This document shows, piece after piece, positions 53,428 to 60,348 of a stretch of DNA of 64,000 nucleotides. The notes beneath the pieces were generated by a model, which saw only the letters and a list, made by a program, of their open reading frames with translations, was not told the DNA's origin and ran no database searches. The translations under genes and the position numbers were made by a program. Each line of letters starts with the position of its first letter. Within the stretch, counting starts at the first letter, position 1. This stretch comes from DASUPK01 sp963800285 (GTDB lineage Bacteria; Actinomycetota; Thermoleophilia; Solirubrobacterales; 70-9), in the NCBI GenBank assembly GCA_963800285.1, contig CAWDAL010000030.1, forward strand, positions 124,001 to 188,000, read 5' to 3'.

Positions 53428-54309
53428 TCACGCCGCGCTGAGCTCGAGGGCGGTGGCGACCGGATCGCTGGCGACGGCGTGGGCATGGAGCTGCTCGGCG
53501 AGCTCCTCCGAGGCTCCCGCCCCGGCGAGCAGCAGCCGGCTCTTGGAGGGCAGCGCCCTGATCCGCTCGGCGGCCGACTCGAAGGGCTTCGGGTCGAGCG
53601 CCGCCAGGACGATCGCATCCGGGTGAAGCTCGGCGGCGGCCGATGCGACGGTCTCGATCGGCGTGTCCGCACCGAGATAGGTGACCCGCCAGCCCCTTCC
53701 GTGCAGCACCAGGCCGAAGGCCATCAGCCCGAGGTCGTGACTCTCGCCCGAGGGACAGGCGAGGAGCGCCCGAGGGCCGCTCCCACCTCCCCAGTTGCGG
53801 GCCATCGCGAGGAATCTCCCCCGGATCACGCCGGTCGCGAAGTGCTCCTGCGCGACGGTGACCTCCCCCTTCTCCCAGCGCGCCCCGATCTCTCGCATCA
53901 CGGGTAGGACTATCCGGGCGGCGACGGTCTCGAGGGTGAACTGCGAGAGCGCCTCGTCGAGGACGGTGTTCGCGCCCGCCTCGTTGAATTGCTCGAGCGT
54001 CACCTGAAGGGCATCGACGCTGTCGGCGAGCGAGGCCGCCTCCCCCGACCCCTCGGCTGTGCCCGCTGCGGGCCGCGTGACCGACGCGAGGCGCGCCGCC
54101 TCCGCGGCGGAGAGCCCTTCCTCGATGTGGGCCTTCATCGCGCGCACGCGGGCCTCGTCGGCGCCGTCGTAGAGGCGAAACCCGCCCTCGGTGCGCTCTG
54201 GCGTGAGCAACCCGTAGCGCCGCTCCCAGGCCCGCAGTGTGTCGGTGCGCACGCCGGTCCGGCGGCTGAGCTCGCCGATGCGGAGGCGGGGCGTGGACTC
54301 GGGGGGCAT
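53428..54309 (-). CDS. carH: CarH/LitR-type B12-dependent light-sensing MerR repressor
   Basis: 293 residues: a MerR winged helix (IGELSRRTGVRTDTLRAWER, residues 10-75), a four-helix B12-binding domain, and a Rossmann cobalamin domain. Trp145, Glu155, His156 and the cobalt-ligand His191 (GESHDLGL) are spaced exactly as Trp131, Glu141, His142 and His177 of Thermus thermophilus CarH, a constant +14 offset. The residue after the Trp, His132 in Thermus CarH (cobalt ligand after photolysis), is Glu146 here. Predicted to bind the divergent promoter as a tetramer in the dark and leave on illumination. RBS AGGAG before the ATG. Confidence 0.92.
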   Translation of the reverse strand: MPPESTPRLRIGELSRRTGVRTDTLRAWERRYGLLTPERTEGGFRLYDGADEARVRAMKAHIEEGLSAAEAARLASVTRPAAGTAEGSGEAASLADSVDALQVTLEQFNEAGANTVLDEALSQFTLETVAARIVLPVMREIGARWEKGEVTVAQEHFATGVIRGRFLAMARNWGGGSGPRALLACPSGESHDLGLMAFGLVLHGRGWRVTYLGADTPIETVASAAAELHPDAIVLAALDPKPFESAAERIRALPSKSRLLLAGAGASEELAEQLHAHAVASDPVATALELSAA

Positions 54310-54315
54310 CTAACT

Positions 54316-54410
54316 CCTGACGAACATTGGACGGACTCTGGACAGTAGCGCATCAACCTGCTATAAGCCAGCCCACACCTTAGACAGACCTTTGACACTC
54401 TCTTGACAAA
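54316..54410. promoter_or_regulatory. CarH operator: two triplets of 11-bp direct repeats
   Basis: GAC cores begin at 54319, 54330 and 54341 (repeats CCTGACGAACA, TTGGACGGACT, CTGGACAGTAG) and again at 54383, 54394 and 54405 (TTAGACAGACC, TTTGACACTCT, CTTGACAAAGG). The period is exactly 11 within each triplet. The triplets are 42 bases apart, about four helical turns. As I recall, CarH DNA-binding domains each read an 11-bp nnTnnACAnn repeat head-to-tail. The left triplet covers the -35 of the operon promoter. Confidence 0.78.
54339..54367 (+). promoter_or_regulatory. Promoter of the light-regulated operon
   Basis: -35 TGGACA (54339-54344), a 17-base spacer, and -10 TATAAG (54362-54367). The -35 is part of the third left-hand CarH repeat, so repressor binding would block polymerase directly. 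The transcript would start near 54374, and the second repeat triplet lies in its leader. Confidence 0.65.
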
Positions 54411-54419
54411 GGAATTGCA

Positions 54420-54647
54420 GTGAACGACGAAGGCCACCAACAGCAGCAACGGAACTCACGTGCTCGGGGACTGATCCTCGCGGCCGCCTTCCTCTCCTTC
54501 GGCCTGTCCGTCGCCCTCTACTTCGGAGGCAGCGAGCGCGAGGGGATCTTCGTCGGGCTCTGGGTGCCGTCGATCCTGGCCCTCGGCGCCTTCCTCGCCC
54601 CGCGGAGCACCAGCCTGCCCGGTGGCGGAGAGGGAGGCTCACGATGA
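54420..54647 (+). CDS. Small membrane protein, first gene of the light-regulated operon
   Basis: 75 residues from GTG, RBS AAAGGA. A Gln/Asn-rich start is followed by two membrane segments: RGLILAAAFLSFGLSVALYF and GIFVGLWVPSILALGAFL. Its stop overlaps the next start by four bases. No recognised family. Confidence 0.7.
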   Translation: MNDEGHQQQQRNSRARGLILAAAFLSFGLSVALYFGGSEREGIFVGLWVPSILALGAFLAPRSTSLPGGGEGGSR

Positions 54648-54832
54648 ATCTGCTGCTCCTCCTCTACGGCACCTTCGTCTTCGGCCTCGTCGCGGTTGCT
54701 CTCTCCCTGATCGCTTGGGGAATCGTCAACGAGCGGCGAGATCGCCTGGACCCGGAACGGGCCCGCAGGGTGTTCGGCGAGCCGGGCGCGTCGGTTGAGT
54801 CGGCAAGGCAGCGCGAGGAGGCCCTCGGATGA
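54644..54832 (+). CDS. Very small single-pass membrane protein
   Basis: 62 residues: one N-terminal membrane helix (LLLLYGTFVFGLVAVALSLI) and a charged cytoplasmic tail. Overlaps both neighbours by four bases, which supports that it is a real, translated member of the operon despite its size. Function unknown. Confidence 0.68.
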   Translation: MNLLLLLYGTFVFGLVAVALSLIAWGIVNERRDRLDPERARRVFGEPGASVESARQREEALG

Positions 54833-55818
54833 GCGGCGGCGTGCTCGACAGAACTCTCGACGCCACCGTGGCGCCCGGCTATTCGAAGCTCGGCTATTCA
54901 CTTCGAGGCCTGAGTTGGAGGACCGCGATCGCGGGCCGGCTGCATGGGCGCACGGCGCTGGTCACCGGCGCCACCTCCGGGATCGGCGAGGCGGTCTGCG
55001 AGGGGCTGCTCAGCGCCGGGGCCGATGTCTGGGTGGTCGGCCGCGACCCGCAGCGACTCGACGCGACGCTCACTCGTCTCGCCGAGCGCGTGCCCGGCGC
55101 ACGCGACAGCCTGCACCCCGGACTGTGCGACATCAGCGATCTCGAGGACGTCCGCTCCTTCAGCGACTCCGTCCTCGCGAAGGGACGCGCCGTCGACGTG
55201 CTCGTCAACAACGCCGGAGTGCTTCCATCGTCGCGCCGGCACACGGCGGGCGGGCTCGAGCTCGCCTTCGCGACCAATGTCATCGGGCCTTTCCTGCTGA
55301 CCTCGCTCCTGCTCCCGGCCCTGATGGATGCGGACACCTCGCGGGTGATCACCGTGTCCTCCGGGGGGATGTACACGGCCGGCCTGCATGCGCGGGACCT
55401 CCAGCTCGAGGACGAGCCCTACAGCGGATCCCGCGCCTACGCGCACACCAAGCGCATCGAGGTGATCCTGAGCCGGCTCTGGTCACAACACCACGGCCGG
55501 GACGGCATCGCATTTCACTCGATGCATCCCGGGTGGGTCGCGACGCCGGGTCTTCGCCGCTCACTCCCCCGCTTCGAACGGGCGATGCGGCCCCTGCTCC
55601 GCACGCCGCAGCAGGGCGCCGACACGATCGTTTGGCTCGCCACGACACCGCTCCCGGCTTCGGCGAGCGGCGGGTTCTGGCACGACCGGGCTCGGCGTCC
55701 CGAGTACCGGCTACCCGGCACCCGAGAGAGCGAGTCGGATCGCAACCTCCTCTGGGAGGCATGCGAGCGGCTCGCAGCCCTGCCGAACCCGGTCGCGCAT
55801 CCGGCGCCGGCCGCCTGA
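54829..55818 (+). CDS. Short-chain dehydrogenase/reductase
   Basis: 329 residues. The NAD(P) motif is TALVTGATSGIGEAVCEGLL, then DVLVNNAGVLPSSRR and the catalytic region ITVSSGGMYTAGLHARD with AYAHTKRIEVIL, where Tyr-x3-Lys reads Y-A-H-T-K. Related to retinol-dehydrogenase-like SDRs found in LitR/CarH and ChrR-type stress operons. Substrate unknown, presumably a lipid. Followed after 31 bases by the SRPBCC gene. Confidence 0.88.
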   Translation: MSGGVLDRTLDATVAPGYSKLGYSLRGLSWRTAIAGRLHGRTALVTGATSGIGEAVCEGLLSAGADVWVVGRDPQRLDATLTRLAERVPGARDSLHPGLCDISDLEDVRSFSDSVLAKGRAVDVLVNNAGVLPSSRRHTAGGLELAFATNVIGPFLLTSLLLPALMDADTSRVITVSSGGMYTAGLHARDLQLEDEPYSGSRAYAHTKRIEVILSRLWSQHHGRDGIAFHSMHPGWVATPGLRRSLPRFERAMRPLLRTPQQGADTIVWLATTPLPASASGGFWHDRARRPEYRLPGTRESESDRNLLWEACERLAALPNPVAHPAPAA

Positions 55819-55849
55819 ACGAACACGCAAAGCGAACGAAGGAGGGCCC

Positions 55850-56317
55850 ATGGCCCGTTTCTCAGGAACCGTCAATACCCCGAAATCGCCGGACGAGGTC
55901 TGGCACTACCTGGCCGACCTGCGCTCGATCCGCGAATGGGACCCGAGTGTGGAGGACGCGCGCCTGGTCGAGGGCGAGCCGGGCACGGTCGGGGCCCGCT
56001 ACGAGCTCGACGTCCGCTTCATGGGGCGCATCGTCACCCTCCCCTACGAGACGAAGGCGGCCGAGCCACCCCACCGGGTCACCTTCGAGGCCGAGAACGG
56101 CGGGATGTCGATAGTCGATGAGGCCGTCGTGGTCCCCGCGCTCCCGGGCGCGAGGGTGACCTGGACCGGCGCCCTTGACCTGCGTGGCGCGCGCCGCGCT
56201 CTTGACCCGATCCTCCAGCTGGCGTTCGGACGGCTCGGCAAGCGGGCCGAGGACGGACTGCGGGAGCGCCTCAACGCGGCGGACCGGTCCGCCACACCGG
56301 TGGGGGTGCCCGAATGA
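55850..56317 (+). CDS. SRPBCC-family (polyketide cyclase/lipid-binding) protein
   Basis: 155 residues with the START-like fold: ARFSGTVNTPKSPDEVWHYL, LRSIREWDPSVEDARLVEG, then TFEAENGGMSIVDEAVVVP and WTGALDLRGARRALDPIL. Probably binds a hydrophobic ligand. It sits where many related light-stress operons carry a cyclopropane-fatty-acid-synthase-like methyltransferase. RBS GGAGGG; stop overlaps the next gene. Confidence 0.85.
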   Translation: MARFSGTVNTPKSPDEVWHYLADLRSIREWDPSVEDARLVEGEPGTVGARYELDVRFMGRIVTLPYETKAAEPPHRVTFEAENGGMSIVDEAVVVPALPGARVTWTGALDLRGARRALDPILQLAFGRLGKRAEDGLRERLNAADRSATPVGVPE

Positions 56318-57645
56318 CGCTGTCCAGACGGATCGCGGTCGTCGGCGGCGGGGTGTCGGGGCTGGTCGCCGCCGCAGAGCTGCACGGGGCGGGACACGAC
56401 GTCGACCTGTTCGAGGCCGGGAGCGAGCCGGGCGGCCATACGAACACGGTCGACGTCGAGACGTCGGCAGGCCCGATTCCGGTCGACACCGGCTTCATCG
56501 TCTTCAACGACCGGAACTATCCGAACTTCGAGCGGATGCTGGCCGAGCTCGGGATTCCGTCGCAGCCGGCAAACATGAGCTTCTCGGTGTCCGACGGCGT
56601 GGGAGGCTTCGAGTGGGCCACCCGCGGGCCGCGCGGGCTCTTCGCCAGGCCTTCCCACCTCGTCGACCGCCGCTTCGGCCGCATGCTCGTCGAGCTGGTC
56701 CGCTTCAATCGCGAGGCGCGGCGGCTGATCGGCTCACCGCCGGACGGGCCGTCGCTCCGCCGCTTCCTCTCCGACGGCGGCTACTCCGACTACTTCATCG
56801 AGCGCTTCCTCGTTCCGCAGGTGTCCGCCGTCTGGTCGGCGGACCCGGAGCAGCTCTGGAGCTTCCCGGCCGCGTTCCTGGCCGAGTTCTTCGAGAACCA
56901 CGGCGTGCTCCAGCTGGTCGGCCGTCCCCGCTGGCGAACCATCCCCGGAGGCGCCCGGCGTTACGTCGAGGCCCTGATCGCGCCATTTCGCGACCGCGTT
57001 CACCTCCGCGCGCCTGTGCGCAGGATCCTCCGCAGCCACGACTCCGTGCACCTGGAGGTCGAGGGCGGAACCCGGCAGTTCGACGAGGTGGTGATCGCCA
57101 CCCACTCCGATCAGGCTCTCCGGATGCTCGGCGATCCGAGCCCGTCCGAGCGGGCCGTCCTCGGAGCGATCCCCTACCAGCGAAACGAGGCCGTCCTCCA
57201 TACCGACACCAGCCTGATGCCAAGGCGCCGCTCGGCCTGGGCGAGCTGGAACTATCACCTCACCGATCGTCCCACCGGTCGGACCACCGTCACCTACGAC
57301 ATGAACCGCCTGCAGTCCATCGAGGCGGACCGCGACCTGCTCGTCACCCTCAACCGCACCGAGGCGATCGACCCCGAGCGCGTGATCCGGGTGTTCGACT
57401 ATGCGCACCCGGTCTTCACCCCGGAGGGCGTCGCCGCGCACTCGCGCTGGCCGGAGATATCCGGCCGCCTGCGAACCCACTACTGCGGGGCCTACTGGAG
57501 GTGGGGCTTCCATGAGGACGGTGTCTGGTCGGCGCTGCGCGTCTCGCAGGCTCTTGGCGGCCGCGGTCCCATCGACGCGCCGGTATCCGAGGAGGGCGCG
57601 ACCACGGCGATCCCCGCTGTGCGGGAGCTCGAGCGCGCGGCATGA
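56314..57645 (+). CDS. FAD-dependent NAD(P)-binding oxidoreductase, amine oxidase/desaturase-like
   Basis: 443 residues. The FAD dinucleotide-binding motif is IAVVGGGVSGLVAAAELHGAG, followed by GGHTNTVDVETSAGPIPVDTGFIVFN and NYPNFERMLAELGI. The C-terminal half carries FDYAHPVFTPEGVAAHSRWP and HYCGAYWRWGFHEDGVWSA. This protein type is regularly next to DUF1365 and SDR genes in singlet-oxygen or light-stress regulons and is thought to act on membrane fatty acids. It overlaps both neighbours by four bases. Confidence 0.9.
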   Translation: MTLSRRIAVVGGGVSGLVAAAELHGAGHDVDLFEAGSEPGGHTNTVDVETSAGPIPVDTGFIVFNDRNYPNFERMLAELGIPSQPANMSFSVSDGVGGFEWATRGPRGLFARPSHLVDRRFGRMLVELVRFNREARRLIGSPPDGPSLRRFLSDGGYSDYFIERFLVPQVSAVWSADPEQLWSFPAAFLAEFFENHGVLQLVGRPRWRTIPGGARRYVEALIAPFRDRVHLRAPVRRILRSHDSVHLEVEGGTRQFDEVVIATHSDQALRMLGDPSPSERAVLGAIPYQRNEAVLHTDTSLMPRRRSAWASWNYHLTDRPTGRTTVTYDMNRLQSIEADRDLLVTLNRTEAIDPERVIRVFDYAHPVFTPEGVAAHSRWPEISGRLRTHYCGAYWRWGFHEDGVWSALRVSQALGGRGPIDAPVSEEGATTAIPAVRELERAA

Positions 57646-58700
57646 GCGCCTCCGCCATCTACGAGGGCTGGGTGAGCCACAGGCGGCTCGGCCGGAACCC
57701 GCGCGAGTTCCGCTACCGGCTCTTCATGCCCCTCTTCGACCTCGACGAGCTGCCCGAGCTCCTCGACCCCATCCCGCTCTGGTCGGCCCGCCGGCCGGCG
57801 CCCGCGCGCTTCCATCGCGAGGACTACCTCGGTGGGGGCTCCCCCCGCCTCGCCGAGATGGCTCGCGATCTGGCAGCAACGCGCGTCGGGCGCCGGCCGG
57901 CGGGACCAGTGCGGCTGCTCGCCAACCCGCGCTATCTGGGGGTCGGCTTCAATCCGGTGGCGTTCTTCTTCGTGCACGGGCCCGAGGGCGAGGGGGTCGA
58001 GGCCGTCGTCGCGGAGGTGACGAACACCCCCTGGGGAGAGCGGACCACGTACGTCATCGACGGCGCGGCCGGCGACGACGGTGGCCCGATGGTTGGCTCA
58101 TTCAGGAAGGAGATGCACGTCTCGCCGTTCCAGCCGATGGATCAGCGCTACGAGATCTCCGTGACGCCCCCGGGGCCCGAGCTCGCCGTTGGGATCAGGA
58201 GCTTCGAGGCCGACCGGCCGGTGTTCTCCGCGCAACTGGCCCTGCGGCGCCGGGAGATCACCCGGAGCGCGATGGCCGGCGTCCTCTTCCGCTATCCGGC
58301 GATGACCGCGCTGACGCTGGCGCGCATCTACGGGCAAGCGCTGCGCCTCTGGGCGAGGGGCACGCCGCGCTTCTCCCACCCGGGCCCGAGCTCAGAGCAG
58401 GCCGATCGCCAGGCTGACGACGATCGCGCCGATCGTCCCATAGGTGCTCAGCCGCGCGATGAAGTGCTGGAAGGGGCCGTGGTAGTCGACGCTCTCGAAG
58501 AACAGGATGCCCACCACGTGGGCCATGTTGATCAGCAGGATCCCGGTGGCGATCAGGGTCCGCGCGATGGTCACCGCGCTGTAGTGGCCATGCTCTCCCC
58601 CGGCGCTCACCAGGGCGATCAGGACGACGGCCGCGGTCCCCAGTCCCGCGACGGCGATGCTGACGATGTCCTCGCGGCTGAGCGGCGGCATGTTCTGTGA
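57642..58700 (+). CDS. DUF1365-family protein with unusual 3' run-on
   Basis: Family landmarks: AIYEGWVSHRRLGRNPREFRYRLFMPLFDLDELP-type start (seen as IYEGWVSHRRL, FRYRLFMPLFDLDEL), NPRYLGVGFNPVAFFFVHG, VTNTPWGERTTYVI, FRKEMHVSPFQPMDQRYE and YGQALRLWARGTPRFSHPG near residue 245. DUF1365 proteins normally end here. The frame then stays open about 105 codons more, antisense through the convergent gene at 58392-58745, with a low-complexity Asp/Gln/Arg-rich translation. The native stop is therefore probably lost or the end is frame-shifted. Last gene of the light-regulated operon. Confidence 0.82.
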   Translation: MSASAIYEGWVSHRRLGRNPREFRYRLFMPLFDLDELPELLDPIPLWSARRPAPARFHREDYLGGGSPRLAEMARDLAATRVGRRPAGPVRLLANPRYLGVGFNPVAFFFVHGPEGEGVEAVVAEVTNTPWGERTTYVIDGAAGDDGGPMVGSFRKEMHVSPFQPMDQRYEISVTPPGPELAVGIRSFEADRPVFSAQLALRRREITRSAMAGVLFRYPAMTALTLARIYGQALRLWARGTPRFSHPGPSSEQADRQADDDRADRPIGAQPRDEVLEGAVVVDALEEQDAHHVGHVDQQDPGGDQGPRDGHRAVVAMLSPGAHQGDQDDGRGPQSRDGDADDVLAAERRHVL

Positions 58701-58745
58701 AGCTCGCCACTCGTGGTGATGTACTGGCGGATCGGCCTGCGCCAT
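58392..58745 (-). CDS. Small three-helix membrane protein
   Basis: 117 residues: a His-rich cytoplasmic start (VHHHEW), then hydrophobic segments VSIAVAGLGTAAVVLIALVS, TLIATGILLINMAHVVGILF and LSTYGTIGAIVVSLAIGLL. No family recognised. Convergent with the DUF1365 gene and overlapped by its run-on. RBS GAGGAGG lies before the ATG. Confidence 0.7.
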   Translation of the reverse strand: MAQADPPVHHHEWRASQNMPPLSREDIVSIAVAGLGTAAVVLIALVSAGGEHGHYSAVTIARTLIATGILLINMAHVVGILFFESVDYHGPFQHFIARLSTYGTIGAIVVSLAIGLL

Positions 58746-58828
58746 GTCGGCCTCCTCTCAGTCGCTGCAAGTTCGGTGTACCCGGTCCGTTGCCCAGGGA
58801 ACCCTTCCCGGGGTTACGCTGAGGTTCG

Positions 58829-59804
58829 GTGAAGGATCGAGCGCACTCTGAGCTGTCGGCCTCGACGGGCTCACCGTGCTGCGCACCAAGTGCTCGACAC
58901 GATGCTCCGCCCGAGCCGACTGTGACAGTCGCTGCCGGCGCCGAGGCCCGGCCGGCCGAGGACATGGCTCTGATCGAGGGCGGCTCATTCCTGATGGGAA
59001 GCGACGACCGCTGGGCTTATCCCGCCGATGGCGAGGGGCCCGTGCGCGAGATTTCCCTCGACTCGTTCTGGATCGACCGCATGGCCGTCTCGAACCAGGC
59101 CTTCGCCTCGTTCGTCGACGCCACGGGCTACGCAACCGAGGCCGAGCGGTTCGGGTGGTCCTTCGTCTTCGCCGGGCTGCTGCCGGACGATTTCCCTCCC
59201 ACCCAGGCCGTCGTCGAGGCCCCCTGGTGGCGCAAGGTGGACGGAGCCGACTGGCGGCATCCGGAAGGCCCGCACTCATCCATCGAGGATCGCTTGAGTC
59301 ACCCCGCCCTTCATGTCTCCTGGAACGACGCACAGGCCTACTGCACCTGGGCTGGACGGCGCCTGCCGACCGAGGCGGAGTGGGAGTTCGCGGCGCGCGG
59401 TGGACTCGAGGGCAAGGCCTTTCCCTGGGGGGACGAGCGCGAGCCGGGAGGTGAGCACCGGATGAACGTCTGGCAGGGCGCCTTCCCGGACAGGAACACC
59501 GAGGCCGACGGCTACTACGGGATCGCCCCAGTGGACTCCTTCCCGCCCAACGGCTACGGGCTGCACAACATGACCGGCAACGTCTGGGAGTGGGCGGCCG
59601 ACTGGTTCGATCCCGGAGTTCCGCCGACAGGACCGGGATCACGATCCCCACGGCCCCGCCGAAGGCGTCCTCAGGATCCAGAAGGGCGGTTCATACCTCT
59701 GCCACGACTCCTACTGCCGCCGCTACAGGGCGGCCGCCCGCCAGGGCAACTCGCCGGACAGCTCGACGGGCAACGTCGGCTTTCGCTGCGCCCGCGACGG
59801 CTGA
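58829..59804 (+). CDS. Formylglycine-generating enzyme, frameshifted
   Basis: Converts the active-site Cys of type I sulfatases to formylglycine. The first frame has CCAPSA, LIEGGSFLMGSDD, SNQAFASFVDATGY, VSWNDAQAYCTWAGRRLPTE and GYGLHNMTGNVWEWAADWFD. Just after, at about 59611-59616 (a CCCGG run), the reading frame must shift by one base. The family then continues as EFRRQDRDHDPHGP, GGSYLCHDSYCRRYRAAA and GNVGFRCARDG, stop at 59804. Both catalytic cysteines (CHDSYC) lie after the shift. Unshifted, the frame runs to 59956 with no homology. One-base insertion or sequencing error; the client sulfatase is next door. Confidence 0.85.
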
Positions 59805-59808
59805 ACTC

Positions 59809-60321
59809 TCAACCCGGCTCCTCGGCCATCTTCTGCTGCGCCTCTTCGAGCGCGCCCTTCACCGCCTGGACGTGGCGCCCTTCGGCCTCCCCCTTCACCT
59901 GCTTGACGGTGCGGGTCACGACGGCCTCGACCTTCTCGCCCTCCGACTTCGAGTAGACGACGATCAGACCCGCGCCACCGAGCGGGATCGTCTCGCCCGC
60001 CTGCTCGCCGATCTTCTCGGCGGTCTTGTGATGGATCAGCTCGCCCGCGCCGGCTCCGAGCGCGGCTCCGATCGCCGTCGACAGGAGCAGCGGCGGTGCG
60101 ACCAGCCCAACCGCCAACCCGACACCACCGAGGGCCGCCGTCCCCTCGCGAACCATATGGTCCGTCTCCTCGACCGACAGGTTGCCCTGGAGATCCTTGG
60201 CGATCAGCGCCATGCCCTGAAGGTGGGCGCCGCTCTCGTGGACCGCTTTGTAGTCGTCCTCGGCGGCTTCCTTCGACAGGTAGCCGCCGATCAGGACGTC
60301 GATCGTGTCATGCAGCTTCAT
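59809..60321 (-). CDS. DUF1269-like membrane-associated stress protein
   Basis: 170 residues. The N-terminal HDTIDVLIGGYLSKEAAEDDYKAV-type ferredoxin-like region (IDVLIGGYLSKEAAEDDYKA) and LQGMALIAKDLQGNLSVEET resemble DUF1269. A Gly/Ala-rich hydrophobic hairpin (GGVGLAVGLVAPPLLLSTAI, then GAALGAGAGELIHHK) and a charged C-terminus follow. It lies 27 bases after the sulfatase gene on the same strand, so probably co-transcribed. Function unknown. Confidence 0.78.
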   Translation of the reverse strand: MKLHDTIDVLIGGYLSKEAAEDDYKAVHESGAHLQGMALIAKDLQGNLSVEETDHMVREGTAALGGVGLAVGLVAPPLLLSTAIGAALGAGAGELIHHKTAEKIGEQAGETIPLGGAGLIVVYSKSEGEKVEAVVTRTVKQVKGEAEGRHVQAVKGALEEAQQKMAEEPG

Positions 60322-60348
60322 CGAACACCTCCTTGCGGGATTGGCCGC

